In this document: positions 23,976 to 33,400 of the stretch, one piece after another | Position numbering within the stretch: the first letter of the stretch is position 1 | Layout of the letters: each line of letters starts with the position of its first letter | Assembly (NCBI GenBank): GCA_052174495.1 | Contig: JBQMRR010000007.1 | Span: forward strand, 242,753-306,752 | DNA length: 64,000 nucleotides | From: Arsenophonus sp052174495 | Lineage (GTDB): Bacteria > Pseudomonadota > Gammaproteobacteria > Enterobacterales > Enterobacteriaceae | Reading direction: 5' to 3' | Position numbers and translations under genes: made by a program | The notes under the pieces: generated by a model | Seen by the model: the letters and a program-made list of their open reading frames with translations, nothing else | What the model was told of the DNA's origin: nothing | Database searches by the model: none

Positions 23976-24424
23976 TTTAATTATTATTAAACTTAATTGA
24001 GGCAACATTGGTTTTATTTTACGTCAAATCCAACGTGCAATAATTTCATTAATAGGATTCTTAATCCTTCTATGTCTTAAGATAATGATTATTTAATTCT
24101 TGTGATAAAGGTTTAAAACCATTAGAAATTTTGTTAAAATTAATGATATAGCCTGTTTGTGAATTATTTTTACCGGTTAATTTTAATTAGATCATAAATA
24201 AGTGATTATGTAAATAACTACATTTATGACCTGTGGAACATAGGCGGTTGATGGTAACTTTAAATTAAAGCTCTTTAAAAGTTATCGTGTTCATTATATG
24301 GCACCTATTAATTGTATTAATGCAAATATTTTTCTGAATTAGTGCATTTTATATTAGAGAATTTTAAATAATCTCATTATTTAATATTTATTAAATTAAT
24401 TATTATATAATTTATTTAATAAAT

Positions 24425-24480
24425 ATTACCTTATTACCTTATTACCTTATTACCTTATTACCTTATTACCTTATTACCTT
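24425..24480. repeat. Seven perfect tandem copies of an 8-base unit
   Basis: The unit ATTACCTT is repeated seven times without interruption over 56 bases. The flanks (AAAT on the left, TATCTTG on the right) do not continue it. Perfect identity in a region otherwise full of decay suggests recent slippage expansion, so the copy number is probably variable. Confidence 0.95.
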
Positions 24481-24760
24481 TATCTTGTGTTATCATTTGA
24501 CGAAATCAAAAATAGAATAGGAGAATTTTTTTAGTATAATTTTTATTATTAACTAAAAATAGTTAATAATAAAATATTTTAAGTTGATTAACTTATTAAA
24601 TGAAAAAGAAACTTTCTTGATAGATAACTAAGCTATCTTTTATAAAAAATAAAACCAATTTTGACTCTATTTAATATTTATTTATGAAGTTCTTTATTTA
24701 GAATTTTTTGTGATAAGTAGAGTCTTAATAGTAAGTCATAAAATGATGAATGAGTCTTAT

Positions 24761-24765
24761 AGGGG
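24761..24765 (+). promoter_or_regulatory. Ribosome binding site fixing the ftsB start
   Basis: AGGGG ends five bases before the ATG at 24771. An in-frame ATG at 24750 lies upstream of this site and would add seven residues not found in FtsB proteins, so 24771 is the better start. Confidence 0.7.
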
Positions 24766-24770
24766 TTTCG

Positions 24771-25064
24771 ATGCGTAAATTAGTACTGATATTATTAATA
24801 GTGTTTTGCTGGTTACAATATTCACTATGGTTTGGTAAAAATGGTATCCATGATTATTTACGTATAAAAAAAGAAGTTTCAGCGCTAGAGACGTTGAATA
24901 TGGCATTTAAAGTACGAAATGAACGTCTATTTTCTGAAATAGAGGATTTGAATGAAGGAGACGAAGCTATTGAGGAACGAGCGCGAGCTGAACTTGGTAT
25001 GATTAGACCTGAAGAGTCTTTTTATCGAATAGTGAATGATAACATCTTTTCTACCAATAAATAA
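24771..25064 (+). CDS. ftsB: Cell division protein FtsB
   Basis: Small bitopic septal-ring protein that forms the FtsQ-FtsB-FtsL complex. The 97-residue product (103 in E. coli) begins MRKLVLILLIVFCWLQYSLW, a single membrane helix whose WLQYSLWFGKNG stretch is near-identical to E. coli. A periplasmic coiled coil follows (about residues 28-65) with the conserved ERARAELGMIRPEE segment, where E. coli has ERARNELSMTRPGE. Only the last few residues are shorter. It is followed by ispD after 89 bases, the standard enterobacterial order ftsB-ispD-ispF-truD, and is probably the first gene of that operon. Confidence 0.96.
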   Translation: MRKLVLILLIVFCWLQYSLWFGKNGIHDYLRIKKEVSALETLNMAFKVRNERLFSEIEDLNEGDEAIEERARAELGMIRPEESFYRIVNDNIFSTNK

Positions 25065-25153
25065 AATTTTTTATAATAAAATCTTATCCAACTGAAAATT
25101 ATTTAATATAATTTAATAAAAAAGTAATAATTCATAAGAAAATAGCCTAAACG

Positions 25154-25885
25154 ATGAATAAATTTATGTCTAATCATAAGATACAGGTTGCTGCTTTAAT
25201 ACCTGCCGCTGGTATTGGTAGTCGTATGAAAGCTAATTGTCCAAAGCAATACTTGAAAGTAGCTGGAAAAACCATTATTGAGCATACCATATCTGCTTTA
25301 CTTAAGCAGCCAAGGATTTCTCAAATTATTGTTTCATTGAATAACCATGATATCTTTTTTCATCAATTACTGATTTCAAAAAATCCAAAAATAAAAACAG
25401 TTATTGGTGGTTGTCAAAGAGCTGATTCAGTTTTGGCTGGACTGAATTATTTATCAGATAATTTACAGCTAGATCCTCCCTGTTGGGTTTTAATTCATGA
25501 CGCAGCTCGACCTTGCTTAGAGCAATCTGATTTAGATAGTATTATTCGTTTTATTGATAGTCAGCAATCTTCTTACGGTGGCATTTTGGCAGCGCCAGTA
25601 AGAGATACTATAAAACGTTCAGTTCAGGGGAAAATAGATATTAGTCATACTGTTGAACGAAATGAACTTTGGCATGCACTGACGCCACAATTTTTTCCTT
25701 TATTATTAATCAAAAATTGTTTAACTCAAGTATTAGCACAAAAAGCAGTAATTACCGATGAGGCTTCAGCGCTTGAATATTGCGGTTATCATCCTCAATT
25801 GCTAGAAGGTAAAGTTAATAATTTAAAGGTTACTCAACCAGAAGACTTGATGCTAGCAGAATTCTATATTTCTCGTACTTTATAA
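25154..25885 (+). CDS. ispD: 2-C-methyl-D-erythritol 4-phosphate cytidylyltransferase
   Basis: Third enzyme of the methylerythritol phosphate pathway; couples MEP with CTP to form CDP-ME. The 243-residue protein (236 in E. coli) has the glycine-rich nucleotide loop LIPAAGIGSRM at 15-25, then CPKQYL, ADSVLAGL, the HDAARPCL motif near 115-122, LAAPVRDT, and the C-terminal TDEASALEYCG and VTQPEDL. A second in-frame ATG at 25166 would also give a good N-terminus; neither has a strong ribosome site, so the first is an arbitrary choice. It precedes ispF by 23 bases. Retention of both isp genes shows the pathway is still under selection. Confidence 0.96.
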   Translation: MNKFMSNHKIQVAALIPAAGIGSRMKANCPKQYLKVAGKTIIEHTISALLKQPRISQIIVSLNNHDIFFHQLLISKNPKIKTVIGGCQRADSVLAGLNYLSDNLQLDPPCWVLIHDAARPCLEQSDLDSIIRFIDSQQSSYGGILAAPVRDTIKRSVQGKIDISHTVERNELWHALTPQFFPLLLIKNCLTQVLAQKAVITDEASALEYCGYHPQLLEGKVNNLKVTQPEDLMLAEFYISRTL

Positions 25886-25894
25886 GACTATTGT

Positions 25895-25900
25895 TAGGAG
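25895..25900 (+). promoter_or_regulatory. Ribosome binding site fixing the ispF start
   Basis: TAGGAG lies eight bases before the ATG at 25909. A TTG at 25891, in frame, would place the start upstream of this site and add six residues absent from the family, so it is rejected. Confidence 0.7.
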
Positions 25901-25908
25901 TATCGTTC

Positions 25909-26421
25909 ATGCGGATTGGACATGGATTTGATGTGCATAAATTTGGTAAAGATGGCCCAATTACAATGTGTGGAGTGAAAATTCCCTATGAACAAGGATT
26001 AATAGCACATTCAGATGGTGATGTCGCTTTACATGCACTGATAGATGCTATTCTTGGTGCAGTAGCATTAGGTGATATCAGTAAACTTTTTCCTGATACC
26101 GATCCAGTTTTCAAAGATGCAGATAGTCGCAGTTTATTGCGAAGAGCGTATTTTCAGGTGCTAAAAAAAGGATACTGTATCAGTAATATTGATATCACAA
26201 TTATTGCTCAAGTACCAAAAATGCTGGCATATATTTCTGATATGCGTAAAAATATAGCAAATGATCTAGGTTGTCACATTGATAATATCAATGTTAAGGC
26301 TACCACAACAGAAAAACTTGGATTTATTGGTAGAAAAGAAGGTATTGCTTCTGTAGCGGTAGCTTTATTAGTAAAGGATAATAGTCATGATAGTGATAGC
26401 ACTTCAGTGACTGCATGGTAA
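25909..26421 (+). CDS. ispF: 2-C-methyl-D-erythritol 2,4-cyclodiphosphate synthase with run-on C-terminus
   Basis: Zinc-dependent trimeric enzyme that cyclises CDP-ME 2-phosphate in the MEP isoprenoid pathway. Metal ligands are intact: Asp8 and His10 in GFDVH and His42 in AHSDGDVALHA. The FPDTDP, ADSR, DITIIAQ.PKM and VKATTTEKLGF motifs also match. The product is 170 residues against 159 in E. coli. Homology stops at VALLVK, where E. coli ends VALLIKATK. The remaining residues (DNSHDSDSTSVTAW) come from reading through the start of the adjacent dead truD in another frame. The core enzyme should be functional; the tail is probably a neutral extension from loss of the old stop. Confidence 0.95.
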   Translation: MRIGHGFDVHKFGKDGPITMCGVKIPYEQGLIAHSDGDVALHALIDAILGAVALGDISKLFPDTDPVFKDADSRSLLRRAYFQVLKKGYCISNIDITIIAQVPKMLAYISDMRKNIANDLGCHIDNINVKATTTEKLGFIGRKEGIASVAVALLVKDNSHDSDSTSVTAW

Positions 26422-27000
26422 ACCAGTAGTAACTGGAGCAATAAAATTAATGGCTGAAATTTTATTATGCGTGAAAATCTGCGGCCTCAGAGTTGAGGTA
26501 AGCCTGAATACTTGATGGGTGCATGTTAGAAAAAATATCTGTAATACTTATTTATAGCCGATGATAAGCGCTCGATTTATTGGTATGTCTCCGTGTAGAG
26601 ACAGTTATTCTGGATTAAAAGATCGGCAGCTAATGACTTAAAGGAGCTTTCCTATCTTATTTACCAGATAAAGAGAGATTCTGATTTTAGTTAGTTTTAC
26701 TAGTCATATGTGAAATTTTGCAAGTGAAATAACAAAAATATAAATTATATATCAGTTCATTAAAAGGAAATAATTTTAAGCGAACTATTAGATATAGTAC
26801 TGATCTACAAGCAGTAGAAATACGTTTGCAAGAAATTAGAACACATTGTTGGTGTGGTTAACTATCTTAGTAAGCAGCATTTTGATCAAGAAGGTGATAA
26901 TCTCATACAAGTTTTGGTATTATGCAAAAGATGAAATTGAAGTTAAATAGCATAAAACATAGTTTTTATCTTTTCTGCAGTTCGGAGAGTTATATTTAAT
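26387..27000 (+). pseudogene. truD: tRNA pseudouridine(13) synthase TruD, decayed
   Basis: TruD makes pseudouridine at position 13 of tRNAGlu. The remnant starts with an ATG at 26387 inside the ispF tail; MIVIALQ is followed at once by a stop, then LHGKPVVTGAIK (family: YLHGKPQGTGLLK). Further pieces in order are RKNICNTYL, SYSGLKDRQLMT near 26600 (family: SFAGQKDKHAVT, the catalytic-Asp region is degraded), SSLKGNNFKRTIR near 26755, AVEIRLQEI near 26815, a VNYLSKQHFDQEGDNLIQ equivalent of VPNYFGAQRFG..GSNLQ at 26850-26915, and a YAKDEIEVK region near 26930. The C-terminal third is missing and R2 sequence follows. Confidence 0.87.
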
Positions 27001-27089
27001 TTTAATTATGTTGAAAATGTTATTGGTAGAAATACTTTTTCTGTAATGAAGACTCTCGCTAGAATTGTAATGGAAAACAATCAGTAATA

Positions 27090-28020
27090 CAGATTAAAGA
27101 TATTTTTCTTTCTGATTCCATGTTAACATAAAATAGTATCTCATTAGTTTGCTAAGTGAAAATCTGTTGGATGATATCGATTCATGTATTGAATTAACTT
27201 AATCCAGTTTGTTCTGCTCATATTGTTACAATATGCATGTAACTGCTATTGGGGATTTATTAGGATTACAGTGAGATTTTTGTAAAATTCGTGATTACAG
27301 AAAACATTTAACAATCTGATTAAATATCTTCTGGTGAAACTACATCACAAAGATAAATGTTTTAGTTATCTAGGATGTATTTTAAATATATTAACCTTAC
27401 AGACTCCAGTAAGGTAAACGGGCATTGATTTTAAAACAGCATTTAGATGGGCGTCCTTTCCTACTTCTTTGCTTCAGTCGCGACAGTCAACATAAGTGAC
27501 TAAATAGTATAATTGAAGTTGACTAAATATTTTTTTCTGATTCTTTAAAGGGAAGAGTTATATTTTACATAGGAAAGCTAGAAAAATATGGTAGTGGAGA
27601 AGATAAAAAAAAGAACAAATTGCGGTCTTAATCGCCAGAGAGATCAAGATACTAATGTAAGCAATGAAATTTTTAAAGAGTTTAATGCAGAGTGTGTTAT
27701 TAGTTTTTTTAAACTAATTTTTGATAAAGAGTCCATCTTTTACTTGGATAGAGCAAAATTATAGGAAGCCATTGTGAATAATTATAAAATTAGTTACTAT
27801 CACCTATTAAAGGTAGGTAACCAAAAATTTATTGGTAAGGAATTTCATATTTAAAATATGAACAGCTATATTAGCTGCTTAGAAAGCTGGCTGAGTAGAT
27901 TTCATAGTGTAGACTCTTTATATTTTATCGAATTTTTCTTGCCTAGAGAAAAAATATTTGAAATCACAACAATTGAAATGCAGATATCTCTATAAAGTGC
28001 TCTGCAAGCAAATCAACAAA
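27090..28020 (+). repeat. Unidentified decayed repeat family R2, copy A
   Basis: Aligns by eye with 36050-36985 (same strand) and with the reverse complement of 12190-13140. Landmarks are GATATCGATTCATGTATTGA near 27175, ACATCACAAAGATAAATG near 27343, AACAGCATTTAGATGG near 27433, GCGGTCTTAATCGCC near 27620, and the translated GKEFHI and SCLESWLSRFH near 27838-27900. This copy replaces the missing 3' part of truD. No frame is open for more than a few dozen codons. The ancestral protein is unknown to me. Confidence 0.62.
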
Positions 28021-28384
28021 CCTTTATCAATATAAAAATAAAGCATATTAGATAATGAATATTTATATTATATACTAAGTGCTAGTGATAGTTAGTTTTA
28101 TTACTAAAAGTAAATAGTTATTTTAATTGTAACTAATATTGCAGGCTGAGATAATTCAAATTATCGCTTTATTATATTTTGAAAAGAATTAGGAAATTAA
28201 TTAGAAACGAGATTATTTAAACAACAAATGTGTTAATATATTTTTCTGTTTTTTTGCTACCTGAGACCTTCTGATCACGAGTAAATTTAGTTCGACAAGA
28301 GATTATTGTTCTTCCACAGAACATGTATTAGAAACGATTAGATATCACTGTTTCATACGGAATATAGTATAGTTTTTTGGGTAT

Positions 28385-28503
28385 GTTATAAAAAGATTTT
28401 TGCATTGCTCGTAAAACAATTTGTAGCCACCTCTAATATTTCAATTGTTGTAATTTCAAATAATCTTTTTCCAGGCTAGAAATTCGATAAATAAAACAAC
28501 TCG
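28385..28503 (-). repeat. R2 family 3' fragment, copy D
   Basis: The reverse complement gives pieces FIEFLAW and ITTIEI matching the 3' part of the other R2 copies (FIEFFLPREKIFEITTIE at 27930-27980). Only about 120 bases remain, cut off on its 5' side by the IS that starts at 28504. The roughly 300 bases between copy A and this fragment (28021-28384) show nothing recognisable. Confidence 0.5.
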
Positions 28504-29909
28504 AGAAGTTATTTTTGCTGTATAGTGGTCAGGCTACGTTCCGCTCTGATGCTTTATAAATCTATTCTCCATCCTTAAACTAGATGTTATTATCACCCAT
28601 ACCATAATCAAGGCTAAAATTCACTTAGCCAGTTATAATTATTCTGAACAGATAGAAGCAATTTAAATAGGATTTAAATAGTTATTTCAAACTACAATTC
28701 TTTTCACGTTAACTTGATAAGACTCACTGTCGCAAAATTCAATATCAAAATTGGATTCCTTACTTTTATTGACACTCAGTGCGCTTACGAGAAGGTACAG
28801 AATGCTAGTTATTCTTCTTCCTTTTTATTTATCTTTTCATCGTTGCAGGATACGCTGAAAACCTTATCAATAAAAACATTAAGGGCTTTATTAGCGGCAT
28901 CATGGTTCTTTGCTAGACAAATCTTAATAGCTTAACTTTAACTTTTAGTTATCCATGTGCCTTTTTGAAGTAATTTAGCACCAATGCTGTTTTGTGTAGC
29001 TAATAACATTAGTGCTTTGTGCCAAGAAATATCTTTTCCATTGCATTCCAAAAACCCAAGCACCACTGCCCCGTATAAAGCTCTAGAAAATACGATTAAG
29101 TCCCTGCTCTTACAGGCCAATTAAGAAGATTAGGTCAAGTTCGCTTATAAGTCTCGATAAACATCTTCAATGACAATTAGTTTCTTAGATCCATGTGCAG
29201 TGAGGTCGATAATAAGCAGCAAGTAAAGGCAATCATCTTGTCTAAGAGAACAGCATATACTATCCATCGGCTAAGAAATAAATATAGTTGCGTAGTGCTT
29301 AAATAACTCTAACAACATTACCTGCATTCTTCAAGCTATTGCTGTTTCAGTCTGTTGATAATATCAGAGAGATCATGTGCTTTCTCATCGATAAAGAGGC
29401 ATTAGGAGCTTTATTAGATCATCGGTGGCTTATGGCTCCTTTCTTGTAGGAGCAAAAGATAAGGAAGTAACTCTTCGATATTTTTATACGCTTTAAATAA
29501 GGCAGTAGCAATAAGTTATTGAATATATTTCTTTGTTTCTATGACCCCCGATCTTAGGCACATTAATCTCAATATCGCCAATACTCGTTTTTGTATGGTT
29601 CTTTCTAGCAGATAATCATTATGGTAGATGGATGACGTCCGTGTCGGTAATACGGTGTTTTAGTATATTGTTGCAAAATGGTTTCTAGCTGCCCACCGCT
29701 CAATAGCGGCGCCTATTACACAGCTACCGCGTAACATTACAGATAAGTTCATGCAAAATATGCAGGTAATAATCTAGTTTCCCGGATATCTCTAGGTAGA
29801 CTTTTCATGACATATCATCTCTCTGTTGTTGACATTATTCAGGAAACCAATCAGCAGAATATGTTAGCACCATTTTAAAAACCCAATAAACCAGAAATCA
29901 GCATAATTC
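28504..29909 (-). mobile_element. Degenerate IS256-family element, copy 9 (near full length, minus)
   Basis: Both termini are visible (GAAGTTAT near 28504; GCATAATTC near 29909), and the interior is the mirror image of the plus copies, closest by eye to copy 4 at 10554. It interrupts R2 copy D on the left and a putative exported-protein remnant on the right. Stops in all frames. Confidence 0.85.
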
Positions 29910-30119
29910 TCTTCCTGAACATAAATGTATGTTATCTCTGTTGTTAATCCTTGTAATTGCAGGGTAAGTAATAAACTAAATTTTATTTCCGTAATGTTGA
30001 TTTTATCAACAGGAATTTGCTCGTTATTTTTCTATTAATCATCTGCATTGAGAGAATAATTGTATTGGCTAGAGAAGTTAGAATAAAATACTCAGAGTTA
30101 GTAACATTCTTAATTTCAT
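29910..30119 (-). pseudogene. Remnant of a small putative exported protein
   Basis: Minus strand: an AAGGA ribosome site followed by ATG at 30119 and MKLRMLLTLSILF, then a stop, then SLANT, together resembling a signal peptide with an Ala-type cleavage site. Later codons read EQIPVDKINITEIKFSLL in another frame. The IS at 28504-29909 cuts off the rest. I cannot name the family. It lies directly downstream of the topA terminator. Confidence 0.35.
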
Positions 30120-30164
30120 ATATTAATCCTTGTTATAATTTAAAATAACAATAATAAGTAAACT

Positions 30165-30191
30165 AAAAAGTAGGTTACTGATTTCAGTAAC
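30165..30191 (-). terminator. Rho-independent terminator of topA
   Basis: On the minus strand, GTTACTG-AAAT-CAGTAAC forms a perfect 7-bp stem with a 4-base loop (30174-30191), followed by CTACTTTTTAG. It begins 32 bases after the topA stop codon. Confidence 0.65.
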
Positions 30192-30222
30192 TTAATCTAA
30201 ATATAAAAAATAGATAAAATTT

Positions 30223-32826
30223 TTATATGTTCTTTTCTACCCATTTTCTATTGATATAGAATGCACTCCAGCCAGTGGCTTTACCGTTTTTTTCTGAGGA
30301 AAGATATTGTTGTTTAGTCTTACGACTAAATCTAACAATCGTTTTATTGCCTTCAGGATCGACCGATGGTGCCAGGGTTAAATAGCTAAATTTTTCTGGA
30401 AGCCGATCTTTTAAACGTATCAATTCTTCAATTAATGGTGCGCGGGTTTCTCTTGATTTTGGAAAAGAGTTGGCAGCTAAAAATATTCCTGCCGCTCCAT
30501 CTCTTAATACAAAATAAGAGTCAGATTTTTCACAAACTAATTCTGGCAGTGGAATAGCATCTTCTTTAGGTGGACCCACTTCACCACTCTTTAAGATCTT
30601 GCGAGTATTTTTACAAGTTTCATTTATACATCCCATATATTTTCCAAATCGTCCAATTTTTAGATGCATTTCTGAATTACATTTATCACATTCAATAACC
30701 GATCTATTATAACCTTTAATTTGGAATTCACCTTCTTCAACCTCATAACCATTACATACAGGGTTATTACCACATATATATAATTTATGTTTATTATCAA
30801 TAAGATAACTATCCATTGCGGTAGAACATTTAAGACATCGCCGTCGGGTTCGCAAAGCATACGTTTCTGCATCCTCTTCTTTGCTTACTAGCATATTTGA
30901 TAATTCATCTTCAGGAATTAAATTAATTGTTTTTTTGCAACCTTCTTTTACTGGTAAACTATAACCAGAGCATCCTAGAAAAACACCAGTAGAAGCAGTT
31001 CTAATTCCCATTTGTCGATGACAGTTAGGACATTCAATCAATGTTAATACCATCGGATTTGGACGCATACCTCCTTCCTCGGGTGCCTTATTTGCGATTT
31101 GGAGCTGCTTAATAAAAGTAGTAAAAAATTTATCTAATATACTCTTCCACTCGATACGATCTTCTGCTATCAAGTTAAGCTGATCTTCCATTCTAGCAGT
31201 GAAATCATAGTTCATTAACTCACTAAAATTTTCATCTAATCGATCTGTGACTATTTCACCTATTTTTTCAGCATAAAATCGACGATTTTCAATTTTTACA
31301 TAACCACGATCTTGAATAGTTGAAATAATAACCGGATAAGTTGATGGTCGGCCAATGCCACGTTTTTCGAGTTCTTTCACCAGTGACGATTCATTAAAGC
31401 GGGAAGGAGGTTTAGTAAAGTGTTGGCTAGGAGATAATTTATCTAATTCAAGATAAGTACCAACTTTGACCATTGGTAATATTTTATCTTCATTATTACC
31501 TTTTTTTAATACAGGTATAATTTTAGCCCAGCCATCAAAACGCAAAATATGCCATTTAGACTTTAAATCAAAATCTCCAACTTTAACGGTTAATATTGTT
31601 GAATTAAATTTTGCTGGTGTCATTTGACAAGCAACAAATTGATTCCAAATCAACTGATAGAGTTTTTTAGCATCTGCTTCCATTTTTTTTAGAACATGAA
31701 CGCCAACGTCAATATTAGAAGGCCGAATAGCTTCATGGGCTTTCTGAGAATTTTTTTGATTGGTATAGATATTTGCTTGTTTAGGCAAGTATTTTTTACC
31801 AAATTTATGATTAATATAATTACGGGCCATGCTTAAAGCATTTTGACTTAAACTAGTTGAATCAGTACGCATATAGGTAATATACCCCGCTTCATAAAGC
31901 TGCTGTGCCATCATCATAGTTTTTTTAACGCTAAATCCAAGACGTGTATTTGCTGCTTGTTGAAGAGTTGAAGTAATAAAAGGGGCATTTGGTTTATTAA
32001 TGGTAATACGATCTTTACGATCTGATACCAGATAATCTGCATTTTCTAATAATGCAACGACAGTATCAATTTGTGCTTTAGTAACTGGTTTAAACGGTTT
32101 ACCCTTTTCGTGTGTTACTTCCATTCGAATTAATTCCGTATCAACAGTTAGTAAATTGGCATGAAGCTGCCAATACTCTTGTGGCATAAATGCTTTAATT
32201 TCGCGTTCTCGTTCAACAATTAGACGTACAACAACTGACTGAACGCGACCAGCAGAAAGGCCGCGAGAAATCTTTTTCCATAATAACGGTGAAACCATAT
32301 AACCAACAACTCGATCTAAAAAACGCCGAGCTTGTTGAGCATTAACACGATCAATATTTATTTTACCAGGATTATCAAAAGCTTGCTTAATGGCATTTTT
32401 AGTAATTTCGTTAAAAACTACTCGACTAAAGCGCTGATTATCGCCACCAATCACTTCTCGCAAATGCCAGGCAATTGCTTCCCCCTCACGATCGAGATCT
32501 GTTGCTAAATATATATGTTCAGCGTTAGAAGCTAACGATCTTAATTCAGTAACAACTTTTTCTTTGCCAGGTAAAATTTGATAATTCGCTTCCCATCCAT
32601 GATATGGATCAACTCCCATTCGATTTATAAGCGCTTCATGTTCATCTTTTTTTACCCCTTTGACCTTGTTGATTGCATTTGCATTTTTTTGTGATCTGGA
32701 GCCACCACTTTTTGGCAAATCACGTATATGTCCTACGCTACTTTTAACAATGTAGTTATTGCCAAGATATTTATTGATCGTCTTGGCTTTTGCCGGGGAC
32801 TCAACAATAACAAGAGCTTTACCCAT
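30223..32826 (-). CDS. topA: DNA topoisomerase I
   Basis: Type IA topoisomerase that relaxes negative supercoils. The 867 residues (865 in E. coli) contain the Toprim domain (KALVIVESPAKAKTINKYLG; the acidic DLDREGEAIAW), the active-site tyrosine in GYITYMRTDST near residue 318, the EKRGIGRPSTYP loop, and a C-terminal region with three four-cysteine zinc motifs (CPNCHRQMG, CLKCSTAMD, CDKCNSEMH with their partners). The end GKATGWSAFY..RKWVE also matches. The start is placed at MGKALV. An upstream in-frame ATG at 32859 would add 11 residues not seen in the family. The order sohB-topA on one strand matches E. coli; yciN between them is absent. Confidence 0.97.
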   Translation of the reverse strand: MGKALVIVESPAKAKTINKYLGNNYIVKSSVGHIRDLPKSGGSRSQKNANAINKVKGVKKDEHEALINRMGVDPYHGWEANYQILPGKEKVVTELRSLASNAEHIYLATDLDREGEAIAWHLREVIGGDNQRFSRVVFNEITKNAIKQAFDNPGKINIDRVNAQQARRFLDRVVGYMVSPLLWKKISRGLSAGRVQSVVVRLIVEREREIKAFMPQEYWQLHANLLTVDTELIRMEVTHEKGKPFKPVTKAQIDTVVALLENADYLVSDRKDRITINKPNAPFITSTLQQAANTRLGFSVKKTMMMAQQLYEAGYITYMRTDSTSLSQNALSMARNYINHKFGKKYLPKQANIYTNQKNSQKAHEAIRPSNIDVGVHVLKKMEADAKKLYQLIWNQFVACQMTPAKFNSTILTVKVGDFDLKSKWHILRFDGWAKIIPVLKKGNNEDKILPMVKVGTYLELDKLSPSQHFTKPPSRFNESSLVKELEKRGIGRPSTYPVIISTIQDRGYVKIENRRFYAEKIGEIVTDRLDENFSELMNYDFTARMEDQLNLIAEDRIEWKSILDKFFTTFIKQLQIANKAPEEGGMRPNPMVLTLIECPNCHRQMGIRTASTGVFLGCSGYSLPVKEGCKKTINLIPEDELSNMLVSKEEDAETYALRTRRRCLKCSTAMDSYLIDNKHKLYICGNNPVCNGYEVEEGEFQIKGYNRSVIECDKCNSEMHLKIGRFGKYMGCINETCKNTRKILKSGEVGPPKEDAIPLPELVCEKSDSYFVLRDGAAGIFLAANSFPKSRETRAPLIEELIRLKDRLPEKFSYLTLAPSVDPEGNKTIVRFSRKTKQQYLSSEKNGKATGWSAFYINRKWVEKNI

Positions 32827-33356
32827 AGTTATTTTACCTAAAAGGTTGTCTAAGCGCATTGATATTTCAGCCAGATGGAATGAAATCTATTTTTAGAGTG
32901 CGTTAGATTTATAATCTATCAACTTTTTTTGCTTAAATAATTCGGCATAAAGATAAAAATCTTTCTTAATTAAAACTAAAATCAATTAAATAATGTAATT
33001 ATATCAGAAAATTAATGATGAAAGTAAAGGATTGTAAGTAATAAAAAGTCTATACTCTGCTCGATAAAAATAATACGTAATCAGTTATTCTATTCATATC
33101 ATATGTATTGTTATAATAACAAAAACTATCCCAATAAGTTATTAACAGATCATAAAAATCAATAAAATTATATAAAATATTAAAAACTTAATATATATGG
33201 ATATATAAAATTTTTTATAAATAAATCAATTTTCATATTGAAATATTTTATTAGTATAATTCTATTAATAATAAGTATATAAAACTATTTATTTTATTAT
33301 TAAGTAATTAATTAATATAATTAGAATAAAATGATTAAGTTTTAATTTTCATTTTA
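32827..33356. other. Intergenic region between topA and sohB
   Basis: Extremely AT-rich with no readable gene remnant; enterobacteria often have yciN here, and I could not find it. It presumably carries the topA promoter, but no single -35/-10 pair stands out. Confidence 0.45.
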
Positions 33357-33386
33357 TAAATACCGGTTAAAAACCGCCGGTATTTA
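33357..33386 (-). terminator. Terminator-like hairpin after sohB
   Basis: A perfect 10-bp stem TAAATACCGG / CCGGTATTTA with a 10-base loop, starting 14 bases beyond the sohB stop on the minus strand. The GC core flanked by A/T tracts suits an intrinsic terminator, although the downstream U-run is poor. Confidence 0.6.
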
Positions 33387-33400
33387 TTCTTGATCAAAAT

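Larger units (their letters stand above)
23976..24770. other. AT-rich region upstream of ftsB
   Basis: No recognisable gene or remnant. It holds an 8-base tandem array (24425-24480) about 290 bases before ftsB and presumably the promoter of the ftsB-ispD-ispF group, but I could not pick a convincing -35/-10 pair in such AT-rich DNA. Confidence 0.45.

Noticed and set aside
30660..30872. 70-codon minus-strand open stretch within topA
   Set aside because: Out-of-frame shadow of the topA zinc-motif region.
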